Shown here: positions 1 to 7,424 of the stretch, piece after piece
How the letters are laid out: each line of letters begins with the position of its first letter
Numbering within the stretch: the stretch's first letter is position 1
The notes under the pieces: model-generated
Told to the model about the DNA's origin: nothing
The model's database searches: none
What the model saw: only the letters and a program-made list of their open reading frames with translations
Translations under genes and position numbers: made by a program
Assembly: GCA_964554125.1 (NCBI GenBank)
Contig: CAZKNG010000097.1
Coordinates: 1-7,542, forward strand
DNA length: 7,542 bases
Source of the DNA: JAGHBT01 sp035311885
Lineage (GTDB): Bacteria; Krumholzibacteriota; Krumholzibacteriia; Krumholzibacteriales; WJIX01
Reading direction: 5' to 3'

Positions 1-133
1 GGTTTTCTGTTGGTATAAAATAAACCCGATCCAGAGAGACGAAATCAACAGCTCTCTGAGCCAGAATCATATGGCCGGTATGAATAGGGTCGAAAGATCC
101 TCCGAATAAACCTATTTTCTCTCTAATCTCCAT
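1..133 (-). CDS. nadD: Nicotinate-nucleotide adenylyltransferase NadD, N-terminal 44 codons (cut by window edge)
   Basis: NadD transfers AMP from ATP to nicotinate mononucleotide, giving deamido-NAD in the cytoplasmic NAD pathway. Only the N-terminus is present because the gene runs off the left edge. Translating from the ATG at 133 gives the nucleotidyltransferase signature GGSFDPIHTGH at residues 11-21, with the HxGH ATP-binding motif at 18-21. It is followed by DRVYFIPTEN, which matches the first strand-helix-strand of the family. The GGSFDPIH form and the FIPTEN stretch favour NadD over the related CoaD, which usually has PGTFDPITxGH. The start is supported by GAGGG at 139-143, five bases upstream. 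It overlaps the end of the BamD-like gene by 11 bases, so coupled translation is likely. The C-terminal half, with the ISSTxIR motif, lies outside the window and cannot be checked. Confidence 0.88.
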   Translation of the reverse strand, partial: MEIREKIGLFGGSFDPIHTGHMILAQRAVDFVSLDRVYFIPTEN

Positions 134-914
134 CAGTACCCTCAGCAAGTAATCTTTCAAGATGCTTCTCGGCATAACCTTTTTCATCAATATCTTTGCC
201 GAACGAAATTACCTTTTTATACTGATCAACAGCTTTATCTTTTTGATCTCTCTTTTCAAAAATCCTGCCCATGAGATAATGGCTTTTCACTCCGGGAATC
301 GTGCCGCCGTACATGCTGGCGGTCTTATCTAAGTACAGTAATGCAGAGTCATAATGCCCCAGGGAATAATACAGCTTTGCACTCATAAACTTCTTTTCGG
401 CAAGTTTTGTGTTTATTTTTTCAAGAAGCGCTTTTGCTTCATCCCTTTTAGGACTATCGGGGAAGAGACGCATAAAACGCTCGATTCTGTTTTTAGCTTC
501 AAATGTCTTTGTCTGATCCCTTTCAACCCTTTTCGACTGTCTGAAAAAACACAAACCCTCCAGATAAAAGGCGTCATCTACGTACTCGCTGTACCCATAA
601 TCATTTATAAGAACCCGGTACTCGACGGAAGCAAGAGGGTATTCCTCTTTCATTCTATAACACTCGGCCAGTTTGAACTGAGCATAATCACAGCGCTCGT
701 CGCCGGCAAAAGTTGTCAAGTAATCCTTAAATTCTATTGCGGCATTACTATACTCTCCCTTTTCGAACAGTTCGTCGGCGATTTGTAGCTTTCTGGTCGG
801 CTGGTTTAATTTAGCCGCCTTGTAAGGTCCGCCGCACGAAATAGTGAAAAGAAAGATCGAAATTATAAAGCAGAATTTAAATTTGTAATCAACGCAGTTC
901 TTCAAGTTCCTCAA
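123..914 (-). CDS. bamD: BamD-type outer-membrane assembly TPR lipoprotein
   Basis: BamD is the essential lipoprotein of the BAM complex that inserts beta-barrel proteins into the outer membrane. The 263-residue product starts with a short basic region and a hydrophobic stretch (about 13-26) ending in TISC, so Cys27 is the likely lipidated residue. Thr at the -3 position makes this a weak lipobox. Gly28 at +2 fits outer-membrane sorting under the E. coli rule. TPR-like helical pairs cover roughly 42-70, 76-106, 113-152, 176-203 and 211-238. The DQTKT motif at 133-137, followed by a helix and FPDSPKRDEA, is typical of BamD, and the length matches the family (about 245-280). The first start is TTG at 914; a second in-frame TTG at 905 is equally possible. 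Purine-rich AAAGG sequences lie upstream. The start overlaps the preceding TPR lipoprotein gene by 26 bases. A generic TPR lipoprotein is the alternative reading. Confidence 0.8.
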   Translation of the reverse strand: MRNLKNCVDYKFKFCFIISIFLFTISCGGPYKAAKLNQPTRKLQIADELFEKGEYSNAAIEFKDYLTTFAGDERCDYAQFKLAECYRMKEEYPLASVEYRVLINDYGYSEYVDDAFYLEGLCFFRQSKRVERDQTKTFEAKNRIERFMRLFPDSPKRDEAKALLEKINTKLAEKKFMSAKLYYSLGHYDSALLYLDKTASMYGGTIPGVKSHYLMGRIFEKRDQKDKAVDQYKKVISFGKDIDEKGYAEKHLERLLAEGTDGD

Positions 915-1818
915 TCCTTTCCTTTGCTCTTTCGGAATATCTTCCGCTCGACCCTAAATTAAGATTTAATACTTCTTTATAAGAATCGATTGCTTTCCCG
1001 ATAAAGTTCTGTCCTGCAAAGATATCTCCCAGCATAAAATTAGCTCGAACAAGATTAAGTGTGTTGGTGGAAGAACCCTTCATCAAGATCAGTATATTTT
1101 TAGCTTCCTCAAATTCACCGGCTTTTATAGCTTTTTCAGCCTGTTCAATTGAAAGGTTTTCATAATTCCAGCGTGCCGTGGAAACAAAACGGCTGACGGG
1201 ATATTTAAATATAAGAGCCCTGAATGTATCGATCGCTTTTCCAATTCGGCCGGTCTCTTTATACGCAAACCCGAGGTTAAGCATTGCTTCTGCTGAACCC
1301 GACGAATCGGCGTAACTTCCGAGATATCTGCTGAAGAAGTTAATCGCTTTATCGAATTTTCTTTCCTTCATCAGGAATTTCCCCGCTTCGAGATCATATT
1401 GGCCGAAAGTAATATTCGGATTATAACTTACAGCCTGGATAATAAACCTTCTTCCGCTCATAATCGATCCCTGATCCATATATTTGATGGCTTTCTCCTG
1501 AAGTATCGAAGCAATTTCAGGCCCCCGGGCAGAATCCCCTTTGTAAATTTCACTGAAATACTCTTCGGCTTCACTCTCAGCTCCGAGCTTGAGAAGAGAC
1601 TCGGCGGCTAAAAGGAGTAATTTCGGATCTTTCCTGCCGCCTCTCCTGATGTGGTGTCTGACTAGAAAAACAACCTGTTTGTAGTTTTTATCTTTATACT
1701 CCTTCTCTACCTTTTCAATAACGGAATCCTGCCCGCATGAAAGAAGCAGAAGAGAGATCAAAACCGCCGACAATGTCAGTTTGAAAATATTATTACGCAC
1801 CATACCCGTGCTACTCAT
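889..1818 (-). CDS. TPR-repeat lipoprotein, function unknown, next to bamD
   Basis: The 309-residue product has an export signal with hydrophobic residues 15-27 ending in LLSC, so Cys28 is a clear lipidation candidate. Gly29 at +2 suggests outer-membrane rather than inner-membrane retention. The rest is helical and built of TPR-like pairs, best seen at about 142-171, 178-208 and 258-289 (for example MLNLGFAYKETGRIGKAIDTF), with a charged Glu/Arg-rich C-terminal helix. I see no catalytic motif, so a scaffolding or protein-binding role in the periplasm is likely. It lies directly upstream of bamD, overlapping it by 26 bases, and overlaps the preceding gene by 8 bases. This suggests a BAM-accessory or envelope-assembly job, which is inference from position. 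The ATG at 1818 has no obvious ribosome-binding site, which fits re-initiation from the upstream gene. An in-frame ATG at 1803 would remove five residues and leave the signal intact. Confidence 0.75.
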   Translation of the reverse strand: MSSTGMVRNNIFKLTLSAVLISLLLLSCGQDSVIEKVEKEYKDKNYKQVVFLVRHHIRRGGRKDPKLLLLAAESLLKLGAESEAEEYFSEIYKGDSARGPEIASILQEKAIKYMDQGSIMSGRRFIIQAVSYNPNITFGQYDLEAGKFLMKERKFDKAINFFSRYLGSYADSSGSAEAMLNLGFAYKETGRIGKAIDTFRALIFKYPVSRFVSTARWNYENLSIEQAEKAIKAGEFEEAKNILILMKGSSTNTLNLVRANFMLGDIFAGQNFIGKAIDSYKEVLNLNLGSSGRYSERAKERIEELEELR

Positions 1819-2506
1819 CGGATTGATTGGAGAAAAAGAGATAAACCAGACCGCTTACAATACCAGTAACGATAACCGGCTGTACTAATTTGCCCATTGA
1901 AAATTCGTCTCTTTCAGGTTTTGTAAAGGCGTAGGTTTCATTTTCTACCTTATCAAGAGATGAATATGGAATTACATCATCAAAATTCTTTTCTGTCTCA
2001 CCGATCCATATTATATCTCCGGACCGATTGTCGATAAGTTGAACAAAGAGGTGTAAACCGGCATATCTTTCCACTTCTTTAGCGCCTATCCACCAGCTTC
2101 TGTTTATCTCAGGATACTTCAGCGACATTTCAATTATCTGATAATTAAATTCATAATCAGGCTGAACAGCCAGAGCGGTGTCGGATTCACTCACCTTTTT
2201 CCTCGACACATTCATCCCCGCGTCGCCTGTTTGTTTAAGAAGAACGTTATCGAAAACAAAATCGATTTCACCAACACCCCTGCTTTTCATCAAAACAATT
2301 CGTTTTTCATTACCAATAGGCGGCATATTTTCGATTATTTCATCTATAGCTCTTACGGAAAGATCCTTGAGTAGATCAAAATTAGACTGTATCTGTTCGC
2401 CCGTTTTCTGAGGAGCGCTTGAAGCTGAAAGGGAACAGAATAGGAATATTATAACAAGAATATCTATGATCTTCTGAGTTTTACCATATTTCCTGAATAT
2501 CCTCAC
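1811..2506 (-). CDS. Unrecognised exported protein with C-terminal hydrophobic segment
   Basis: I do not recognise this 231-residue protein as a named family. It has a basic N-terminus, a hydrophobic signal core at about 13-28 and a likely signal-peptidase region around 25-31; no Cys is placed as a lipobox. The mature part looks alpha/beta, including KRIVLM (68-73), the conserved-looking YEFNYQIIEMSLKYP (118-132), a WWIGAKEVERYAGLHLFVQLID block (138-159) and SGDIIWIGETEK (162-173). A 16-18 residue hydrophobic segment at about 209-226 ends the protein with only a few residues after it, like a tail anchor. The pattern of an N-terminal strand-rich domain with an 'ID..SGDIIW.GE' motif vaguely recalls the TolB-N/FlgO/CsgG type of envelope protein, but this is a weak impression. 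GTG is the start, fixed by GGAGG six bases upstream. It leads the overlapping cluster with the TPR lipoproteins, so an outer-membrane biogenesis role is plausible. Confidence 0.7.
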   Translation of the reverse strand: MRIFRKYGKTQKIIDILVIIFLFCSLSASSAPQKTGEQIQSNFDLLKDLSVRAIDEIIENMPPIGNEKRIVLMKSRGVGEIDFVFDNVLLKQTGDAGMNVSRKKVSESDTALAVQPDYEFNYQIIEMSLKYPEINRSWWIGAKEVERYAGLHLFVQLIDNRSGDIIWIGETEKNFDDVIPYSSLDKVENETYAFTKPERDEFSMGKLVQPVIVTGIVSGLVYLFFSNQSDE

Positions 2507-2512
2507 ACTTAA

Positions 2513-2517
2513 CCTCC
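2513..2517 (-). promoter_or_regulatory. Ribosome-binding site fixing a GTG start
   Basis: The minus strand reads GGAGG here, six bases before the GTG at 2506-2504. The nearby ATG at 2519 overlaps this site and is in another frame that ends after 12 codons. The GTG is therefore the credible start of the exported protein. Confidence 0.7.
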
Positions 2518-2558
2518 ATCACATATTGTATACGATTACCTGTGTAACTTAACATCTT

Positions 2559-2588
2559 TTATAATCGATATCCACACTAAAATGTCAA
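2559..2588 (-). promoter_or_regulatory. Sigma70-type promoter for the envelope lipoprotein cluster
   Basis: On the minus strand a perfect TTGACA (2588-2583) is followed after 18 bases by TTATAA (2564-2559); TATAAA with a 19-base spacer is the alternative -10. The site lies in the 150-base gap after rimO. Transcription would begin near 2550, giving a leader of about 45 bases before the GTG start at 2506. It would drive the exported protein, the two TPR lipoproteins and nadD. The -35 is perfect, but the spacing is one to two bases longer than ideal. Confidence 0.5.
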
Positions 2589-2656
2589 TAAAAATATTAC
2601 GCTCATATACTTTATTAGATTAACACAAAGATGTCGACAAAGAGATTCAGGTCTTA

Positions 2657-4012
2657 TTAAGTAATCCCGCCAAAAAGGTCGTATGCCTCAGCTTTATCGA
2701 TACGAACTTCAACAAATTCGCCTGGCTCGGCCTGTTTACCCGACAGAAAAACAATTCCATCGATTTCATACGCCTGTCCATAGAACCTGCCCTGGCCCCA
2801 GACCCCTTCCTGTGGACTGAGGTCCGGATCGATTATTTCATCAACCAGGACACGCTCGAAAGTACCTGTTCTCCCGGCGAGATGTTCATGTGATATATCC
2901 ATTTGAATATCTTCGATAATATTTTTTCTTTCTTCAGCTGTATTAATCTCTACAGCGTCCCTGTAGCTCGATGCTCTGGTTCCTTCTTCAGCAGAATAGG
3001 TAAATACACCGACATGATCAATTTCAAATCTTTCTAAGAATTCCACAAGTTCTTCGAAATCATCTTCATTTTCCCCCGGAAATCCAACCATAACTGTTGT
3101 TCTGAGCACCAGATCATCCACTTCCGACTTTAGACGGCTAAAAAGGCTCATCAGTTGATCCTTCCCATACCCTCTTCCCATCGCAGATAGAATCCTGTCG
3201 GAAACATGCTGAATAGGGATATCAAGATAGGGCAATATTTTCCCTTCAGAATAAATTCTCAACAATTCATCAACATCTACATGACCGGGATGAAGATACA
3301 TCAGCCTGATCCATTCTGAACCTGCCTCCGAGGAGATCTCCTCGAGAAGACCGCACAGGCCGGAATCACCATCTAAATCGCTGCCCCAGACACCGGTATC
3401 CTGAGCTATCACTACAAGCTCTTTAACCCCTTTACGGCCCAGCCTGCATGCTTCACTCAGTATATCATCCTTCCTCCGGCTCGAGAGCGGCCCTCTGATA
3501 GCAGGGATCAAACAATAGGCACAATTATTTGAACATCCTTCAGAAATTTTAAGGTAGGCAATATGACTCGGTGTAAACAATTTGTTAAGAATAAGCCCAT
3601 CCTGCCGCTTTAGAGCTTGGAGGTTCGGCCCCTCTATCAGATTCTTTTCAGCCAGTTTTTCCGGCAGAGCCGGCATCTCCTTTACGGAAAGGAAGATATC
3701 TACTTCACTGAAAAGATCACAGAGCTTCTCACCCTCTCTGGAAACAAGACATCCCAGTACAGCGAAGACCTGCCTTTCACTTTTAGACATACCTATCCTG
3801 AGAATTTCATCAACTGATTCCTCCACGGCCGCTTCAATGAAAGCGCAGGTCGTAAGTACAATCAGATCGGCTTCCGAAGCCTCCCTTTCCTCTTTAAATC
3901 CCGCTATTTCAAGCCTGTCTGCCACACGTTGTGCGTCCACAATATTCTTGGGGCATCCCAGATTTATAAAGTGAAATGTGGGAATATAAGAAGATTTATC
4001 CCTTTTCCTCAT
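2657..4012 (-). CDS. rimO: Ribosomal protein S12 methylthiotransferase RimO
   Basis: RimO is a radical-SAM enzyme with two 4Fe-4S clusters that adds a methylthio group to the conserved aspartate of ribosomal protein S12 (Asp88 in E. coli numbering) in the cytoplasm. The 451-residue product has the three domains in order. The first is the N-terminal methylthiotransferase domain with cluster ligands Cys20 (NLGCPKN), Cys56 (TTCAFI) and Cys88 (VLGCLV). The second is the radical-SAM core with Cys160, Cys164 and Cys167 in EGCSNNCAYC, followed by LIPAIRGPLSSR. The last is a TRAM domain from about 380 to 448. The LGCPKN and IRGP motifs and the AYDLFG ending match RimO rather than its tRNA-modifying relative MiaB. 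The ATG at 4012 has GAGGG (4019-4023) six bases upstream, and the start overlaps the end of ftsK by 17 bases. The length is normal and all six cysteines are present. Confidence 0.93.
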   Translation of the reverse strand: MRKRDKSSYIPTFHFINLGCPKNIVDAQRVADRLEIAGFKEEREASEADLIVLTTCAFIEAAVEESVDEILRIGMSKSERQVFAVLGCLVSREGEKLCDLFSEVDIFLSVKEMPALPEKLAEKNLIEGPNLQALKRQDGLILNKLFTPSHIAYLKISEGCSNNCAYCLIPAIRGPLSSRRKDDILSEACRLGRKGVKELVVIAQDTGVWGSDLDGDSGLCGLLEEISSEAGSEWIRLMYLHPGHVDVDELLRIYSEGKILPYLDIPIQHVSDRILSAMGRGYGKDQLMSLFSRLKSEVDDLVLRTTVMVGFPGENEDDFEELVEFLERFEIDHVGVFTYSAEEGTRASSYRDAVEINTAEERKNIIEDIQMDISHEHLAGRTGTFERVLVDEIIDPDLSPQEGVWGQGRFYGQAYEIDGIVFLSGKQAEPGEFVEVRIDKAEAYDLFGGIT

Positions 4013-6143
4013 ACTCTTCCCTCGTTACAAGAACTTTTCTCGCCTTGCTGCCTTCAAATGGCCCCACAACACCTGACTGTTCAAGCATATCAATCAATCT
4101 GGCAGCTCTCGCGTATCCCACTCTCAACCGTCTCTGTATAAGAGAGATAGAGCCCTGCTGGTGTGTAATTACAAGTTCTTTTGCTTCATCAAAAAGTTCA
4201 TCATCACAATCTGTGATGCCGACTTCATTTTTGTTTTTAATCTCTTCGAGGTCTATCTTTTCATGGTCCCCCTGAAAATGCCTCCAGTAATCAGCTGTCT
4301 TCTTTGCGTCCTTCTCAGATATATATGACCCCTGAAGTCTAACCGGCGCGGGGAGATTCTTCGGCAGATACAGCATGTCACCATTTCCCAGAAGTTTTTC
4401 AGCACCGTTTGAGTCGAGTATAGTGCGCGAATCTGTCTTGGATGTAACTTGAAAGGCAATTCTCGAAGGGAAATTCGCTTTTATCAGGCCTGTGACAATA
4501 TCCACGGAGGGGCGTTGCGTGGCAAAAATAAGATGTATGCCGACAGCCCGCGCCATTTGCGACAGACGTGTAATTGAAGGATATATCTCATTTCCCGTTG
4601 AAATCATAATATCGGCGAGCTCATCGATTATAGTAACGTAATAGGGAAGAATATTTACCTTCTCCTCTGTTTCCTGTGATACAGGCTTTTCCTTTTCTAC
4701 GAATTCGTTGAACCCGGCTATATTTTTAACTCCGTATTTCGCGAGAAGCTTGTACCTTCGTTCCATCTCGATTGTAAGCCAGTTCATTACCCTTATACTA
4801 TCCTTGGCTTCGTTTATAACGGGATGGAGAAGATGAGGGATATTTTTATAGGTTATAAGCTCGAGCCTTTTAGGATCGATCAGAATAAATCTGCATGTAG
4901 CAGGTGTATGGTTGAATAGAAGGCTGGTTATAATCGAATTGATGCAAACACTCTTTCCACTCCCCGTAGCACCCGCGATAAGAAGGTGGGGCATATCGGC
5001 AAGGTCGGCGTAATACGGCTCCCCTGTCGCGGTTTTTCCGAGAGCAATTACAAGTCCCTTTCTGCCGGGGGGATAATGCTCAAGCATCTCTCTTATCATC
5101 ACCGTCTGCGGATTCGCGTTAGGTATCTCAATTCCCACAGCGCCCTTCCCGGGTATCGGAGCCTGGATCCTTATCGCTCTAGCAGCCATCGCGAGTGAAA
5201 TGTCATCCGCTCTGTTCGCTATCTGGCTTACGCGGATACCCGGCGCTGGGACGAATTCAAAAGTAGTTACAACAGGCCCCGGCCTTACCTGTTTAACATC
5301 TCCCCTGATACCAAAGTCGGCCAGCTTTGACTCAATAATATCTGATCTTGCCAGCAGGTCCTCCCTGCTGTGAGAAATATCCGATTGATTGTAATCTGTC
5401 AAAATATCAAGCCCGGGAAGAGGAGCATGATCCGCGGCTGTTATCTCAGCCGACGGTTCCCTTGCGGCCTTACCGGCGCTCTTTTTCTTTTTATCCCTGA
5501 CTGCGGGTTTTGGAACATCTATCTTCGGTTCCGATTTACGCTTCGTCCCGTTTTTCTTTTCCATCTTTTTAACTATACCGAAAACCTTATTTTTCCTTTC
5601 TTTTCCTTCCTTTGGTCTCTTCTTCCCTTTCCTTTCAGTTATCTTTTTCTTACCGGATAACTTTTCCTTTAAGAGCTTAAACGAACCGAAGAAAAGAAGT
5701 ACACCGCTTAAGAGAAATGACGCCGCCAGGATAAGCACAGATCCCACTCTCCCGGTAAGCTTTTCAAGCAGTTCAACCGCCCAGCGCGTGATTAAACCTC
5801 CACCCCGGGCCAGCCCCGCCCAGACACACAGAGAAGATATAACAAAGAGAAAAACAAAGCTGCGCAGCAGTTTTATCCGTCCTTCGGTTAATTTCCGGTT
5901 GGTAAGAGAAAGATAACCCCAATAAGCCAGAAACACAGGAACCACCCAGGAGAAAACCAATCCAAAGAGCTTTCTTAAGCTCCCGCCTATATACACGCCC
6001 GCCGGGCCGCACAGATTCTTATCAGCGGTCCAGAACATACCCCATTCATCACCCTCAAAGGACGCAAGCGCGAAACCGGTAAAAACTGCTGATATTACAA
6101 GTAATATCCCTCTGTATATTCTTTTTTTATCTTTCATTTTCAA
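3996..6143 (-). CDS. ftsK: DNA translocase FtsK/SpoIIIE
   Basis: FtsK is a septum-anchored hexameric ATPase that pumps chromosomal DNA and coordinates dimer resolution with division. The 715-residue product has four hydrophobic segments (about 12-29, 62-80, 95-111, 133-154). A very basic Lys/Arg-rich linker spans about 157-225. The alpha/beta motor follows, with Walker A GATGSGKS at 391-398, LIDPKRLEL at 421-429, Walker B IIDELAD at 505-511 and ATQRPSVDIVTG at 541-552. A C-terminal winged-helix gamma domain (about 648-715, with QRRLRVGYARAARLID) should read the KOPS-type orientation sequences and contact XerD. The linker is short, so the protein resembles SpoIIIE or short FtsK forms rather than the 1329-residue E. 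coli protein. The start is TTG at 6143, with an AGG eight bases upstream; an ATG two codons later (6137) is the alternative. The 3' end overlaps rimO. Confidence 0.95.
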   Translation of the reverse strand: MKMKDKKRIYRGILLVISAVFTGFALASFEGDEWGMFWTADKNLCGPAGVYIGGSLRKLFGLVFSWVVPVFLAYWGYLSLTNRKLTEGRIKLLRSFVFLFVISSLCVWAGLARGGGLITRWAVELLEKLTGRVGSVLILAASFLLSGVLLFFGSFKLLKEKLSGKKKITERKGKKRPKEGKERKNKVFGIVKKMEKKNGTKRKSEPKIDVPKPAVRDKKKKSAGKAAREPSAEITAADHAPLPGLDILTDYNQSDISHSREDLLARSDIIESKLADFGIRGDVKQVRPGPVVTTFEFVPAPGIRVSQIANRADDISLAMAARAIRIQAPIPGKGAVGIEIPNANPQTVMIREMLEHYPPGRKGLVIALGKTATGEPYYADLADMPHLLIAGATGSGKSVCINSIITSLLFNHTPATCRFILIDPKRLELITYKNIPHLLHPVINEAKDSIRVMNWLTIEMERRYKLLAKYGVKNIAGFNEFVEKEKPVSQETEEKVNILPYYVTIIDELADIMISTGNEIYPSITRLSQMARAVGIHLIFATQRPSVDIVTGLIKANFPSRIAFQVTSKTDSRTILDSNGAEKLLGNGDMLYLPKNLPAPVRLQGSYISEKDAKKTADYWRHFQGDHEKIDLEEIKNKNEVGITDCDDELFDEAKELVITHQQGSISLIQRRLRVGYARAARLIDMLEQSGVVGPFEGSKARKVLVTREEYEEKG

Positions 6144-6276
6144 AAGTATAGCCTGCTCTTAAGTTAAAAGAATATTTTAAAACGCTGCGTGATTTATCTG
6201 GAGCGTTAATCAAGCTGAACTGGAACTGTTAATTCAGATTTTACGCAAAAATAACACAACGGCACCTGTACTCATA
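6144..6276. other. Intergenic gap between the thiamin gene and ftsK
   Basis: This 133-base gap is AT-rich. It holds one 6-base inverted repeat (AACGCT at 6181-6186 with AGCGTT at 6202-6207, 15-base loop), followed on the minus strand by a T/A-rich run. That could be a weak terminator for the thiamin gene, but the stem is too short and the loop too long to call it. I see no convincing -35/-10 pair for ftsK, although the gap is long enough to hold a promoter. The sequence just before ftsK has only a modest AGG ribosome-binding element. Confidence 0.4.
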
Positions 6277-7335
6277 TCATCTTTTATCAATGATCCGCCG
6301 AAAGGTAAAGCAATTTTTCTCTATATCTCCTTTCAGCAAAGATGATATTACCGCTATGCCGTCCGCGCCGGAATCAAAAACAGATTCCGCATTATCAGGA
6401 GAAATGCCTCCTATGGCAACTAAAGGAAGGTCTGTCCTCTCTCTTGCCCTTCCGATAAGTTCAGTTCCTTTTACATCGACATCCCTCTTAGTCGCTGAAG
6501 GGAATATTGATCCTACTGCTACATAGCTCGCAAGATCTAAGAGATCGGCTTTCATCTCCCCGGTGGAATGAACAGTAAGGCCTATAATAGCATCCGGCCC
6601 TAAAATCTCTCTGGCTTCGGCGGGGTCCGGGTCAGAACTTCCAAGGTGCACTCCGTCCGCTCCGCACTCAGCGGCAAGGTATGGATCATCATTTACGATA
6701 ACAGGAATATCATAATTGGATCTCTCAAATAAAATAACTGAAAGATCGGCAAATTTTTCCTCTTCTGTGCAATCTTTTGCTCTGTACTGAATAATATCAG
6801 CTCCTCCCAAACAGAGAGCTGCTGCTGTTTCTTTAATCTTGCTCGAAGGCACAAGAGAACGGTCAATAAACGCGTAAAGAAAGGGCGAATCCGGAATCGC
6901 CGCTGAACGCTCTATTTTGCTAAAGAAACTCTTTTCAAGACTGTAAACACTGAAACGGAATTCTTTGAATTTTACTCCGGCCCCCGGCCCTATCAGTTTT
7001 GAGAACTCCTCAATCACCCTGAGACTTTCTTCAGCTCTGAAGAAATTCGCTTTCGAAACGTTTCCGAATGAACGGCGGGTCAACTCAGAGGCAGAAGAGG
7101 TTTTTCTTCCCACATCACCTTCGCTGTCTCTACACCTGACCAAATCGTCAATAAGAGAGTTGATGCTTAATCTCACCTTATGCCTCAGGGATTTTATCTC
7201 TCCTGCCAGATCTGCGTCATTCATCCCCAGCCTTGCTATCTCCTCTATAACCCTCAATCCTTCAGCGCACCTGTTGCCGTTCGCGTCTAAAATCCTTTTT
7301 AATATTTTCTTTTCTCTATCCTGCAGTTCAGCCAT
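6277..7335 (-). CDS. thiE: ThiD2-ThiE fusion: HMP-P kinase-type domain plus thiamin-phosphate synthase
   Basis: ThiE joins HMP-pyrophosphate to thiazole phosphate to make thiamin phosphate; the ThiD2 domain is known as an HMP-phosphate kinase that supplies the pyrophosphate substrate. In this 352-residue protein the all-helical ThiD2 region covers about 10-145, with a helix motif that appears twice: DANGNRCAEGLRVIEE near 17-32 and KANFFRAEESLRVIEE near 95-110. The TIM-barrel ThiE domain covers about 152-352. Its diphosphate- and Mg-binding motifs are intact: QYRAK (183-187), VNDD (214-217), HLGSSD (230-235), FPSATK (278-283), VAIGGIS (306-312) and ISSLL (330-334). The ATG at 7335 is chosen because GAAGG (7341-7345) lies five bases upstream; a TTG one codon earlier is less well spaced. 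It has its own promoter and no neighbouring thiamin genes. No key residue is missing that I can see. Confidence 0.92.
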   Translation of the reverse strand: MAELQDREKKILKRILDANGNRCAEGLRVIEEIARLGMNDADLAGEIKSLRHKVRLSINSLIDDLVRCRDSEGDVGRKTSSASELTRRSFGNVSKANFFRAEESLRVIEEFSKLIGPGAGVKFKEFRFSVYSLEKSFFSKIERSAAIPDSPFLYAFIDRSLVPSSKIKETAAALCLGGADIIQYRAKDCTEEEKFADLSVILFERSNYDIPVIVNDDPYLAAECGADGVHLGSSDPDPAEAREILGPDAIIGLTVHSTGEMKADLLDLASYVAVGSIFPSATKRDVDVKGTELIGRARERTDLPLVAIGGISPDNAESVFDSGADGIAVISSLLKGDIEKNCFTFRRIIDKR

Positions 7336-7395
7336 CAAAGCCTTCGATCTTTATCTCTAAAGTTTAAAGTAAAACTCTTACCGTTTCTCCTTGTG

Positions 7396-7424
7396 ATTAT
7401 ATACTATGTGGAAAGATTTTCCAA
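7396..7424 (-). promoter_or_regulatory. Sigma70-type promoter for the ThiD2-ThiE gene
   Basis: On the minus strand TTGGAA (7424-7419) is followed after exactly 17 bases by a perfect TATAAT (7401-7396). Transcription would begin near 7389, leaving a leader of about 54 bases before the ATG at 7335. That leader is too short for a TPP riboswitch and carries none of its conserved blocks, so thiamin feedback through that RNA is not apparent. Confidence 0.65.

Noticed and set aside
354..788. 144-codon plus-strand frame opposite bamD
   Set aside because: It mirrors the TPR coding region and shows Cys/Phe-rich composition without any domain; treated as a shadow.
2481..2519. 12-codon leader peptide starting at ATG 2519
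   Set aside because: Its start overlaps the ribosome-binding site of the GTG start, it has no ribosome-binding site of its own, and it contains no run of regulatory codons.
3582..3974. 130-codon plus-strand reading frame inside rimO
   Set aside because: It lies fully antisense to a gene with all RimO motifs intact, its product resembles nothing I know, and its Ser/Phe-rich composition is what an antisense shadow gives.
6181..6207. Inverted repeat AACGCT/AGCGTT as a terminator after the thiamin gene
   Set aside because: The stem has six pairs with a 15-base loop and the T run is broken by A bases, too weak to call.
6965..7360. 131-codon plus-strand frame opposite the ThiD2 domain
   Set aside because: It is antisense to conserved ThiD2 sequence, with low-information Ser/Leu-rich content and no recognisable motif.
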